Positions 1 to 10,475 of a stretch of DNA of 64,000 nt are shown here, one piece after another (positions within the stretch are counted from its first letter, which is position 1; each line of letters begins with the position of its first letter). Below the pieces are notes generated by a model. It was not told the origin of the DNA. It saw only the letters and a program-made list of their open reading frames with translations, and did no database searches. Origin of the DNA: Aureobasidium sp. EXF-3400 (lineage: Eukaryota > Ascomycota > Dothideomycetes > Dothideales > Saccotheciaceae); contig SWBL01000109.1 in NCBI GenBank assembly GCA_024195585.1, positions 80,367-144,366 on the forward strand. Reading direction: 5' to 3'. The position numbers and the translations under genes were made by a program.

Positions 1-1041
1 GCAATATGTTCTTTATTTGGTCAAGCGATATGGGAATGCAGCACAGACATGATGTGACATGGATTAGCACAGGTAGAGACAAGAGGGTGAAATTGCGTGA
101 GGTGCAAAGGGAAAGCGGACAAGAGATTGGCGAAGGGTGTTTTTGGCTAGGGTGATTCTAGAGGCATGGCAGTTGAGGTGGGCGGTTGTTCCGCCGGCGG
201 AGAGACGCCTAAAAGTGTGATCCGTTTGCTCGACTCAAGATAGACGGATTTTCATGATGGACGCGACAAGGTCATGTAGAAAAGTGGCAGCCGAGATTTT
301 CGAGAGGATTGAGCGAGCAATGGGCGTGGAAAGCAAAGGGATTGATTGCCATGGACTGTCGGGTCAAGACTGGGTATGGTCAGGAGAGGGTGCGGGCTAT
401 TTGTTGACAACAATCAAATAACGATGAGCATTCTGGCGCTGGCAGCCAATCAGGAGCGGCATGGAGAGGCAAAGGGAGAGCAGCACTCGCCTTCTCCAGG
501 TTTTTATTGACCTTGGACTTGACTCGACTGCAAGCCAACCATTGATTGCAAGTGAACTGTGCACCGTCCATCGTCGTCAAAGGCCCGCCCGCGCTCGATC
601 CGAATTGCGGCTTCGACTCCTGCAGTCCGAGCCCCCGTTGTCTCCCTCTCGTATATCTCTTAACCCTGCTGCTGCTTGTTCACCGTGCTCGACGCTGCTT
701 CCTGCTCGTCTTTGTCTTGGCCGTCGTCCTGCAACTGTCCATTCCCAGAGCTCGCACTCTTCTACATTCACAAGTCGGCATTCACCTTACGTGCATCGAC
801 CGTTGAAGCCTGCCGCTGCCCGTTTTCCCTCTACCCTCATCCACTCTTTGCCCTGTACAAGCAGCGGTCTTAGGTCCCTAGCCTCACAACCCAATCCAGC
901 CAGACCAGCCTTCTCCGCAGCCGACGTCGAAACATCACTGCTCTCTTTCACTCACTCGACCACGACTCCATCCAATCGTCTCTCGTCGCTCACCATCAAT
1001 CGCATTAACCGCCTTCCCGATCCTTTTTCTTTATCGCCGCA
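1..1041 (+). promoter_or_regulatory. Upstream region of the Ras gene, pyrimidine-rich leader
   Basis: No convincing gene is seen here. From about 570 to 1041 the plus strand is rich in C and T with many TCTC and CCTC runs, which is typical of the promoter and 5' leader of strongly expressed filamentous-fungal housekeeping genes. A 248-codon open frame at 461-1207 overlaps the Ras start in another frame, lacks any recognisable domain and is Ser/Arg/Pro-rich as expected from translated pyrimidine tracts, so I do not call it. Confidence 0.5.
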
Positions 1042-1861
1042 ATGGCTTCAAAGGTTCGTCGCCGCCTCGCTGTCCTGTCGTCGCGACCGCCCGTGCTCAC
1101 TCTCGTTGCTAGTTCCTTCGCGAGTACAAGCTCGTAGTAGTCGGTGGTGGTGGTGTCGGAAAGTCGTGTTTGACCATTCAACTCATCCAAAGCCACTTCG
1201 TCGATGAATACGACCCGACAATCGAAGGTTCGTCCCTAGCGCCGCTATCCGCGCCCACGCTCTCTGTTCTAACCACGCCTTTTTCCACACAGATTCATAC
1301 CGCAAGCAGTGCGTCATTGACGACGAGGTCGCCCTTCTCGATGTGCTCGACACCGCAGGACAAGAGGAATACTCAGCAATGAGAGAACAGTACATGCGCA
1401 CCGGCGAGGGCTTCCTGCTGGTCTACTCCATCACCTCGCAACAATCCTTTGAAGAGATCAAGACTTTCCAACAACAAATATTGCGCGTCAAGGACAAGGA
1501 CTACTTCCCTATGATTGTCGTCGGAAACAAGTGCGATCTGGACGGAGAGAGAGAAGTGTCGGTTGAAGGTGCGTCCACCCCTCTCTTTTTGTGTTTGTTT
1601 GTCCTGGCCGTTTGACTGACACTCTTGACAGAGGGCAAGGAACTCGCTCGCAGCTTCGGATGCAAGTTCATCGAGACCTCGGCCAAATCCCGCATCAACG
1701 TTGAGAATGCCTTCTACGACATTGTTCGCGAAATCCGCAAATACAACCGCGACATCACCGGCGGCGCACCAGGCGCAAGAGCGAATGGCGGTCCTGCCGA
1801 GAAGATGAACATGGAGGAGGGCGACTCAGATGCCGGCTGCTGCAAGTGCACCGTCATGTAA
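1042..1861 (+). CDS. ras1: Ras family small GTPase (fungal RasA/Ras1 type)
   Basis: Membrane-anchored molecular switch acting on growth, polarity and cAMP/MAPK signalling. Exons are 1042-1053, 1113-1227, 1293-1568 and 1632-1861, giving 210 residues. The protein begins [21 protein letters not shown]-loop GGGGVGKS, effector loop YDPTIEDSYRKQ, switch [26 protein letters not shown] for guanine recognition and ETSAK. It ends in CCKCTVM, a CaaX farnesylation box preceded by cysteines suited to palmitoylation. The first intron falls just four codons after the ATG; without it the frame lacks MASK and the leading FLREYK. No activating substitution is seen at the Gly-12/13 or Gln-61 equivalents. The gene is convergent with the GMF gene downstream. 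Family assignment is very secure; which Ras paralogue is meant is inferred from the N-terminus. Confidence 0.96.
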
Positions 1862-2752
1862 CAGCATCGCACATTCACACCACGCCCACCCGCACACACG
1901 CCCGCCTTTTGCTATACCTCTTTTTGTGCCTGGAGCTTCTAATCTTCCCTTCTTGATCTGACTTTTAGAGCCTTGGGTTGTCTCTTTTCTTTTCTTTTTT
2001 TTCTGTTTACTCGTTCGATTCCCCCAGCACTCTCCCCCATGTCTCTTTCTTTCTATCTTTTCTTTTATACCAATTTATCAACCTCAGAGCGGCGACAGAA
2101 GTCAGTGCTCTTTTCAGCACGTTACTCACTGGCTCGTCGAAGGGACGAGGCCGTGGAAAGGTCTACAAGAGGCGGCAACGATGATGACAGCAAAGGTGGA
2201 GGACAAGGAAAAAAATCACAACAATAAATGAATGGACGACAGCACGCCGTCTGCTTTTTCGAATCAGTTTCCAGTGTTCCTGCATTTTCGCTGGCCTCCT
2301 GGAAAGCACATGGTGGTTGGACGGTCTTCACGGGACAGACATGTCACTGGCACCAGTCTCCGTCGTGCTTTTGTTTCGTTGCTTGCCTCTGTTGCAGCAC
2401 TAGGCACTTATTCTGTTTTCCGCTCTTCCAGTAGCATGGGATTCCGCAGTTGACAGATGTATTCGCACCGTGGGACAAAAGATGGGCGTTCTATAGGCGA
2501 CCAACGGGCACTTCTAAATGTAATCTCAAATGTCTTTATACCAATGATTCTTTGCAATCTTTTATCTTAGTTGAAACATTGTCCGGTACATATACACGTA
2601 CGCGATGTATATGTGGAGAATGTAAAATCTGGCCGATCTGCCAACGGTATTACTCCATCAAGGTGTATGATCGTCGTTTTGCAGGCTCGTCTGAGTCGTC
2701 TCGCCGCGGACATGCAGATGGCACATTGTCGTGTCAGAAAACCATGACCAAT
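1862..2752. other. 3' region between convergent Ras and GMF genes
   Basis: About 0.9 kb with no supported gene; it should hold the 3' UTRs of both neighbours. It contains a T-rich stretch at 1985-2070 and a small inverted repeat (ACATATAC at 2588-2595, GTATATGT at 2607-2614) that could form a hairpin between the two 3' ends. Confidence 0.5.
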
Positions 2753-3495
2753 CTACTCCTCTCCTCTAAGCTGGTCCTCGATCTCTTCTAAGTCTTCGGC
2801 GCTGTCGATCTCGATGATGCGACCGACTTCTGCCTGGTTGCGCATCAATTCCTTTGCTCCCGCGTAGAGCATCTTGAGCTCGCTGTTGCAGGTGACGGGC
2901 AGGTAGTATAGCATGACGTAGGGAACAGATAGACGACCGGAAGCCTAGGTTGTCCTTTGAGTCAGCACAAACCTCCAAGTCTGTGGACGCCAGGAGGTGT
3001 GGATGATGAGAACATACCATTGTCAAGGGGTAACTGAGCAAGATGAACCTGGGCGAGTGGTCGGGCAGCTCCTCGCCCAAAATGGTCAGATCGGTGTAGA
3101 CTTCATCGTCTGCTTTTGAGATTTCTAGCGTCTTTTTGTCGATTTGGTCTGTTCCTTGAGAGAGTGGTTTCAGCCATTCTGCGTTCTTTATCTCGCGTAG
3201 CCCTGTATCCTCTTTGCCCTTGTTGATTCTTCCTCTTGTGGTGTGATCCTGTGTGCTTTCCGAGCTCTTTCTGCGCCTCTTTTGGCATTTGGGAGTGTAT
3301 CCCTTCGGGCTTCAAGATGTTCGCTGCTTACAGATTACGGCTTGCGGGTCCTTTGCCCTCGAGGTTCCTAGACGGAACTTGCGCAATGCGGTCTTGGTTT
3401 CGGGCGAGAAGGTATAGAGGCGTGATTCGGATGCCTGGGGAACAGTGGTTAGCCCTGACTTCAGATCTTCTGGTATGTACTGAGATGTATACCAT
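2753..3495 (-). CDS. aim7: Glia maturation factor homologue (GMF/Aim7, ADF-H fold)
   Basis: Small actin regulator of the cofilin superfamily that binds Arp2/3 and promotes debranching of actin networks. Four exons on the minus strand: 3493-3495 (the ATG alone), 3332-3434, 3018-3148 and 2753-2944, total 142 residues, the normal size. Spliced landmarks are SRLYTFSPETK, FRLGTSRAKDPQAVIYQIDK, LPDHSPRFILLSYPL, SVPYVMLYYLPVTC, ELKMLYAGAKELMRNQAEVG and a terminal acidic helix. All three joins keep phase, and the first intron carries a GCTAAC branch site before CCCCAG. An ATG-only first coding exon is common in short fungal genes. No single open frame covers this gene, so it is easy to miss. The family call rests on recognised motifs. 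Confidence 0.93.
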
Positions 3496-4158
3496 ATTGA
3501 ATTAAGTATGTTGGTTGTGGATAGAAACAGTGGTTAGGTGGCCTGGGACAACTTCAGGAGCTTGGAGTTCGAGATGCCCCGCAGTCGATTGACGTCGGTC
3601 TTGCTTGTTGCGATGCCCCGATAACGTTGCTCAAGACCACGAGGTTCTGGAGAAATATTCTTCATACGAAATTGGAAATGGAAAGAGCTGTTCTACTGTA
3701 CATCTGTATCATTTCTCTTTGCTGAGGAAGTCGTCTACCTAATCTAATTGAATTGAGGATGATCAAGCAGTGCTTGAATCACCGTCCTTCACTTCCCTGA
3801 ACTACAAGGATACACATTGCTGTGTATGACTCGAACTGTAGGACGGAACGTCGCAAAGATTGTCTGACCCTTATGAAACCCTGACAGAAAAGCCATGGAA
3901 ATACCCATGCAACCTTCAACTGTCCAAATTTCATCACATATCGAGAAGGTAATTGTCTGGAGAATAAGAGCAGGGTCGTACCACAACCCACCTTCCAACG
4001 GCCCTCGATCGATGCAACCCGACGCGACGGCCGGCAATCGCTGCCCCGCAATCGACAATGACATCTTGACTGCACCTTCATCGACCACCACAACCAGACG
4101 CGTGTTTTTCATTCTTTTACTATTCACTTTGGCTTGAAGGTCCTCTCAAGGCTCGCAC
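3496..4158. promoter_or_regulatory. Divergent promoter region of the GMF and MoCF-domain genes
   Basis: About 660 bases between two divergent start codons. No gene is supported. No clear TATA element was found. Confidence 0.45.
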
Positions 4159-5367
4159 ATGTTCTCCCGTATCAATCAAGTGGCACGTCATCTCAGTCGT
4201 CCTTTACCGAACTACTTGCATCGTTCCGCAGCAGCTGCAACTATCAGACTTACCAGCAGTCCCGCAATCATGGCAGATACAAACAACAAGCGCACTATCA
4301 ACACGGCGGCATGTCTGATCATTGGTGATGAGGTTTTGGGTGGAAAGGTATGTTGATATATCTTCTTTTTGTATCCTTTGTATTCTCCGTTCTTGGAAGG
4401 GAATCTCGAAGTCAGTCAAGACGTATGGTCATGGAGATATTGTTGATGCCCAGAACCATGGACACGATGAACACGTATTGGAGTTATGAACAACCAACGG
4501 CTTACATTACTCCAGACCGTCGACACCAACAGCGCCTACCTCGCCAAATTCTGCTTCAGCCTAGGCATAAACCTCAAACGCATCGAAGTCATCGGCGACG
4601 AAGAATCAGAGATCGTAGAGGCAGTCCGCCGCATGTCTTCCAACTACGACTTTGTTGTGACATCTGGCGGCATCGGTCCTACTCACGACGACATCACTTA
4701 CCAGAGCATTGCTAATGCCTTCAATCTGCCTTTGGTTCTTGACGATGAGACGTTCTCACGTATGAAGCGACTCAGCAAACCTCACCCCAACCAGCCTAAC
4801 TTCGATTGGGACACGCCGTCGCCTGCGCTTGAGGCTAAGAAGCGTATGGTCATCTTGCCGCATGATGAGAAACTGTCCAGTGAGGAGCAAGTTATCTTCA
4901 CCGCCCCTGACCTTTGGGTCCCCGTTGCTGTGGGCAATGGAAACGTTCACATCTTGCCTGGTGTACCAAGACTGTTTGAGCGCATGCTCACAGGCTTGAA
5001 GCCAACTCTGCTGCCTAGATTGACCGACCCTGAAGGCAAAGGTGTTTATCGAATTATCATTTCAACCCCACTGCCCGAGAGTGGTGTTGCTTCTTACTTG
5101 ACTGAGTTGGCTAAGAAGGTTGAGCCTGAGGGCATCAAGGTTGGAAGGTAAGCTACGCGTCGACATGACTTGAGTAGAATGGAGATGCTAATCAATACTG
5201 GCAGTTACCCGAGATGGGGCAAGGCCAGAAACACCGTCACGCTTGTCGGCAGAAACAAGGAGTACATGGACAGTCTAGTCCCCGAGGTTGAGAAGGGCGT
5301 CCAGGGCAAGCGCGTCACCAAGGAAGGCGAAGACGATGTTGAAGGCGAGTCTGACAAGGATACTTGA
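4159..5367 (+). CDS. MoCF/CinA-like molybdopterin-binding-fold protein
   Basis: Exons 4159-4347, 4516-5147 and 5205-5367 encode 327 residues. The central domain reads CLIIGDEVLGGK, TVDTNSAYLAKFCFSLGI, RIEVIGDEESEI, VVTSGGIGPTHDDITYQSI and HILPGVPRLFERML. This is the MoCF_biosynth fold shared by MoeA/MogA, CinA and the N-terminal half of animal FAD synthase (where it acts as an FAD hydrolase). Fungi commonly carry this stand-alone form with no proven substrate, so I give none. The first 37 residues are Arg/Ser/Ala-rich with few acidic residues, like a mitochondrial presequence. A second in-frame ATG at 4270 would give a form without it. The last exon is short and ends in an acidic EGEDDVEGESDKD tail. 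Confidence 0.88.
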
Positions 5368-6082
5368 TCTATATTCACTTCGGGCATGTAAATATATGAA
5401 TACACATTGTGCTGACTCTGAGTCTCCCGCCATCAACCATGCTCTGCAGATTCTTTGAGTATTTCCAACACAGATTCTCGGTACAAGATCGCTTTTGCTG
5501 AGAAGCTGCACAGTGTTCTCGCAGCTCCGTCGAGTAATCATCAATGCATCTTTTCCCAACCAGCCTTTGGACCTATGTCTCCTAAAACTTCTTTGCATCA
5601 ACGCAAGCCGAATATTAATCCTTCATCTATGGATTAGAATCACCTTTGGCCTAAACTCTCTCCTCGTGTGTTGAAGCATGTAACACGTGTAGCTGCAGAA
5701 ATGCACGATACTACCGCGGTACGAGATAGTGCCCACTGAGAGGCGATGAATTATCGACTCTCTGTGGACACGTCTCTGCTTCTGAAGAGACTTGTGTCTT
5801 TCTACAGTGCATGTTTTGGCTCTTTGTTGTAGCCAGAGTACGATGGATCACAGACTTCAGCATACGGAAAGGATGTTTTTGTCAGATTTTTCTGTGTCCG
5901 ATTCTGAGATATTTGTCCTGCAATCTTCTTTTTCTGCATTTTCGTTCATCTACCACTTCCGTTATCCACGTAATATCAGTTCGTCTTCCGCTTTGAACCC
6001 GCCTATCTCGCTGCGACTTGAAAAGACCTCGCTGCCCTCGAAGCGCCATGTGTCTCGTGAATCTCTCAGAACGAAATTTCCA
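5368..6082. other. Convergent 3' region, no gene seen
   Basis: About 0.7 kb between the 3' ends of the MoCF-domain gene and the first BTB gene. Only short, domain-free open frames are present. Confidence 0.45.
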
Positions 6083-6863
6083 CTAGCACTTCTCGTCATC
6101 CTTGTGTACGTGGTAGTAACATTTGTCTTTTATTCCCTCTGGTAGCCCCACACCAATGCCACCGTCCCTCTGGGCTCCGAAAGCCCTCACAAGCTCGATA
6201 AATGCTTCTTGTGGCCACTGCTGGCATTTCTCCGAGCCCATGATATCTGATATATTGCCTTTCCACACCACGAGATCCACAATGAATCCTCGTAAAGGTG
6301 AGCCAGGACAAGTGTTGTCATAGATGAGTTTGATGCAGTGAGTGGGTGCGATTCCACTTCTGGCGACTCTCTTGAGCAGCGTGTTCATAGCTTTGTTCTG
6401 GAGAGCGGGCATCTGATATTTGTCACCAAAGATCCAGACTCTGCAGAGCACTTCCCACGGAATATCACAATTCACTCCGTCGGAAAGCTGACGCGTGTAG
6501 ATGAATTTGGCGACAATGTTGACAACATCAACACGTTCATGTGGGAGCGATATCTTGCCTTCAGCAGCTTCGGTAAACGAGCCATTGAACGCGGCACGAA
6601 AGTAGTCGCAGTAGAAGACGAGAAGATCTTTGTGAATCGAATAGACTTTCTTTTCTGCACCAATTTCGACCGTCACGATGTTTTGGTGGAAGCAAGTACT
6701 ATGCGATGTTTAGTAACACAGAAGATGGACAAGGCAGAGATACATACCCTGGAGGAATCCTTGATGGAATAGATACGGCTTTGGCAGTCGAGGTAGATTG
6801 TGTTGTGGTTGTGATTGAGCTTGAGCTAGATGAGCTGGCATCGGGATCGCTCTGAGATGACAT
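6083..6863 (-). CDS. BTB/POZ domain protein, copy A
   Basis: Two exons, 6748-6863 and 6083-6698, encode 243 residues. After a Ser/Thr-rich leader of about 40 residues the BTB core follows: VTVEIGAEKKVYSIHKDLL, FYCDYFRAAFNGSFTEA, ISLPHERVDVVNIVAKFIYT, then a helical region with WIFGDKYQMPALQNKAMN. The protein ends in a Cys/His tail, KCYYHVHKDDEKC. The join gives IPPG then TCFHQN in frame; the donor is GTATGT and the acceptor CATAG. Fungal BTB proteins of this kind may serve as Cullin-3 adaptors or protein-protein scaffolds, but no partner domain is visible. Copy B lies immediately upstream on the same strand, with the same intron position relative to the BTB core. Confidence 0.88.
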
Positions 6864-7740
6864 GATGGTAGTGCTGCGAGATGGATCTCTCAGTGGCGTA
6901 AAGTGACTTGTGATGCCGTCTATGAATCAAGACAAGATTGTCGAGGGGGGAATATCGAAAACGAAAGCCGAAGTCGTATGTTGAGCCAGATCTGAACGAC
7001 GATGTTGAGAAGGAAAGGAAAGGAGAGCCGGAAGATGAGAAGGAGTTGAGAAGGATTTGAGGGTGTAAAGCTTGAGACACGCGTGAAAGTGAAAGTGCTG
7101 CTAGTGTTGTGAGGCACTCCGCTGCGCGAATGACTGGTGAGAACAGTGTCTCAGTTATAATAAATTGACGAAGCGCTCTTGACGAGACGTACAATCAAGA
7201 GAAGAAGATAGCATGCATCCAATGAAGCGTGATGCTGATCGTTGACAGCAGATGGAGCTAATGGGAAGAACGAAGGTGAAGGTATTGGTTGTTGTGATGA
7301 AGAAGTGGGGAGTCGGAACAAAATTGCGATTGAGTGAATTCGAGTCGCATGCAATCGAAGCGTAAGGTGGAAAGTGCGGTAGGTACTGTTGTTGCCTTTA
7401 CTCAACTCGTGGAACAAGTGTTGGTGGATGCCAGAACTTGAATCATGGGACACAGCAGATGATAAGGTTTCACAAAGCGCACAAGTGATAATGGCAAAGC
7501 AATCAAATTCTTCTATCCTCAAGTACGAATCTTCTGGTCAATAGTGTGTGCTGACCAGATTTGATGCGATTCAACTCCTGCTTCCCACGCATGTAAACTT
7601 GTAGCGTAATTTCTCTTCTTCTCAGAGCGATCTGGTCTTTCTTGTTGTCTTGAGTGAATGTGTGGCTGTTCTGTAGACGTGGCGCTGTAAATGTAAATAT
7701 GCATGCCATGGTTGAAGAACGGATGATACTCACAGTACGT
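6864..7740. promoter_or_regulatory. Interval between the two BTB genes
   Basis: About 0.9 kb upstream of copy A and downstream of copy B. Open frames here have no recognisable domain; I see no third BTB remnant. Confidence 0.4.
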
Positions 7741-8516
7741 TCAGCAATGCTCGCCGGTGGCGTGAACGTGGTAGTGACACTTCTCTGTGGATGGCCAGAC
7801 ATACTGAGGCAACTTGCGTTCCCAGGCTTCACTTACACCATGAGCAAAGTCAACAAGGGACTCTTTGCTCCAGTCGGGCAGACAAGATTCCCGGAAGATA
7901 CAGTTCTCTCCCGGTTTGTGAATCATCTTGAGGACGTGTATGTCTATTGCGAGTTTACGCAGGGGAGAACCGACCATGGTACCTGTGTAGGCGATGGCCA
8001 CGACGCCGGTCGAGAATTTGTTCTCCTCTTTGAGCTTTTCCAAGAGGGCATCGATAGCACAGTTCTGGAGAAGTGGAATCTGGTATTTGTCGCCGAGAAC
8101 CCAGAGATGAGCCAGGGTATGGAATGAAAGAAAGGGCGGACGGTCAGACGAGTCTCCGTGATTCTCAGAAACGCGCAGTGAGCGCGAGTAGAGCCAGACT
8201 TGGAAGGCCTCGAAAACTTCGGTGCCCACATCGGGAAGCTCAATCTTGCCTTCTTCTGCCTCCTTGAACGATCCCTTGAAGGCGGCGCGGAAGAAGTCCG
8301 AGTAGAAACACAACAAGCCTTTGTGTAGGTTGTACTTTTCCTTGTTGGGACCGACGAGGAGCGAGACCATTTCCTTGTAGAGCTTACTGACACCAAGTCA
8401 GCACATTTATCAGCGGAGGTAAGAAAGATGACATACCTGGAAGGCCATTTGTTAGGCGTCGAGACTGCTCTGCCTGACGAGCCACCTGTCTGTGGTGGAG
8501 TCGACGTGGTCGACAT
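7741..8516 (-). CDS. BTB/POZ domain protein, copy B
   Basis: Two exons, 8437-8516 and 7741-8386, encode 241 residues. The start is the ATG at 8516 with a good context (purine at -3); no ATG lies in frame just upstream. A short Ser/Thr/Pro leader is followed by KLYKEMVSLLVGPNKEKYNL, FYSDFFRAAFKGSFKEAEEG, ELPDVGTEVFEAFQVWLYSR and LWVLGDKYQIPLLQNCAID. The C-terminus is KCHYHVHATGEHC, matching the Cys/His tail of copy A. The intron is 50 bases. The two proteins share domain order, length, intron position and tail, so they are tandem paralogues, though now quite diverged. Molecular role is unknown beyond the BTB interaction fold. Confidence 0.88.
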
Positions 8517-9305
8517 GGCGATGGATGAGGGAAGGAAGGAAGACGATGAAGTCAACGCAAGACGGTTGGTGGTCTTGCGCGGAGCAGATGAGTGCAGTTC
8601 GGAGAGAGATGTGAGACAGCTTTATAGCGACTCCAGCAGCTGGTGGAGTGAGACGCTAATCTAGTGAATCCGAACTGAGAGCGGCAGTCAGAAAGCTGGG
8701 AGGAGGCGTTGCTGGTAGAGCTGAGATGGCGCAACACAACAGACCAGCCGTGAGTGAATGTCTGGCCGGAGTGAAAGTGACGGAAAGGAATCGTGTGAAA
8801 ATTTGCCCACCTCTAAACAAATCAACGAGCTATAGAGATACTCAATACTTCCCCGACCGATGAATTCCTAGAGAGAGTCTCATATCAAGCTGTTTCAATG
8901 CCTAAACTTCTGATTTTGTAAGTGACTTTGCATTTGACATATTTCAGCATAACTCACCATCAAGAAGTAGGCATTACTGGGTTTCTGACCATCAGCACAT
9001 TGAGAGGAATTAGAAACAAATCAATCAAAACAACACGATCTCCATTCTGTAACATAAAACAAGGGGTATCCCCCATGCTTTTATAGCAAAACAAAATAAT
9101 GTCACCAACAAGAACACCACCCCAGTATTATTCTGATAGGCGAGGAACCGCATACAAATCAGATGGCTTGCATGCTTTTATTCCACACGTTGAGACAGAA
9201 GGAAAGAAAAGAAAAGAAAACAGTATTCATGACATTCATCCGTACAACGGTCCCGCCGCTATGCATCGCAGAGAAACGACGATGGAAGAAGGGAAAGAGA
9301 AGACA
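8517..9305. other. Interval upstream of BTB copy B, no gene seen
   Basis: About 0.8 kb. It has A-rich stretches near 9015-9100 and a GAAAAGAAAAG run near 9200, probably in the 3' UTR of the next minus-strand gene. Confidence 0.4.
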
Positions 9306-10475
9306 TTACTTTCCAACTCGAGCAAGACGTTCATCGACGGCTTCGACAAGTCTTGGGTCCGGCCGCGACTTTCGCGACTTGTGAGATGGCCGATCGCGAC
9401 ACTCGAGACAACGCGCGTGAGAACATTTAGCACATATTTTGTTGTGACTCTGGTAAGGTGTAGAGCATTCGTGACATGTGTAGCGAACACGCTGACGAGG
9501 TTTGCGATACACGCGCTGCACGCCTGAGGGAGCTCTCAAGATCGGATCCCTGATGGTAGAAATGGGGTAGGGTACTGATGATCTGGTTAGACAACTGCCT
9601 TCCTGGATGGGCGAGAAGGCTTTACCATGACGAGATGATCGAGGTGACATGGAAATGTCTTGTTTGTCTTTGCCATGATGGAAGTTGTATGCGGTGCGGA
9701 TCGGACCGAAGTCAGGAATCTCATCATCGACTTCCAATGGTGGTAGAAAGCTGTCCCCGGCTAGGATGGGTTCCATAGATGTCGAAGGTTTAGAGACTTG
9801 TTTGCCGGTAGATGACATGGTGTTGAAGACGTCGAGATGATCTGAGACAACGGCAGGTGCCTCAGTCATGGGGAGGTCTGGACTCGTTGACGACTCTTCA
9901 GCGACAACGTGGAAAGGGAACTCCCTCGCTTGCGCCATGGCTTCCTTGATACCTTTTCCTGGGGTACGGGGACATTCTCCACACAGCCTGTGATGACATG
10001 CTCGACAGTGGATACCATGGCCAAAGTCAACACCACATTCATGACAGCTACGGTGGACACGCATCCTTGCAGACTTCTGAACACGGCGAGCAGTGGCAGG
10101 AAAAGTAGAGCGGTCGCTACCAGCAATATTCATCCCATATCTGTCGCGCAATTTCTGGGCCCTCTCCTGGTAGACAGAAGCACGATCAATGTGGAATGTT
10201 TCAGTTATGATCCGTGGGGTAGGTCGAGATTGCTCCTCGGGATCCTCACGTGTCGTTGACAGCTGGTCCGCATCGATTGTGTTTGTGAACAATGTATCAT
10301 CATGGGAATGTTCCTGGGCGTCATTTGTTTCGACACTGGATTGAGGAATGTTATTTTCCGCATCGGAATCCTTGCTTCCTCTTCGGATTGTGGTGGTGAA
10401 TTTCTGCAGATATCTGCGGATTTGACCTCGGCGACCGTGCTCAAAGGTCGAGCTTGGAGGTAGAGATGACGGCAT
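9306..10475 (-). CDS. Orphan protein with two six-cysteine zinc-binding-like clusters
   Basis: Single exon of 389 residues, starting at the ATG at 10475; the frame stays open upstream but only from non-ATG codons. I do not recognise a named family. It has two related cysteine clusters, one central and one C-terminal: CHECGVDFGHGIHCRACHHR followed by LCGEC, and CHECSTPYQSHNKICAKCSH followed by RCLEC. Both fit CHEC-X8-10-C-X2-C-X4-C-X2-C and look like metal-binding modules. Each is preceded by a basic segment (RVQKSARMRVHRS and RKPRQRVRYT). The rest is low in structure, rich in Ser, Pro, Asp and Arg. A nucleic-acid or protein-binding role is possible but unproven. It stands alone, with over 2 kb of apparently empty DNA upstream. 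Confidence 0.78.
   Translation of the reverse strand: MPSSLPPSSTFEHGRRGQIRRYLQKFTTTIRRGSKDSDAENNIPQSSVETNDAQEHSHDDTLFTNTIDADQLSTTREDPEEQSRPTPRIITETFHIDRASVYQERAQKLRDRYGMNIAGSDRSTFPATARRVQKSARMRVHRSCHECGVDFGHGIHCRACHHRLCGECPRTPGKGIKEAMAQAREFPFHVVAEESSTSPDLPMTEAPAVVSDHLDVFNTMSSTGKQVSKPSTSMEPILAGDSFLPPLEVDDEIPDFGPIRTAYNFHHGKDKQDISMSPRSSRHGKAFSPIQEGSCLTRSSVPYPISTIRDPILRAPSGVQRVYRKPRQRVRYTCHECSTPYQSHNKICAKCSHARCLECRDRPSHKSRKSRPDPRLVEAVDERLARVGK

Noticed and set aside
461..1207. 248-codon open frame over the Ras leader
   Set aside because: Overlaps the Ras gene in another frame; composition reflects C/T-rich leader; no domain.
7944..8555. Longer first exon for BTB copy B starting near 8555
   Set aside because: The upstream codon is TTG, not ATG, and reading through the donor loses the BTB frame.
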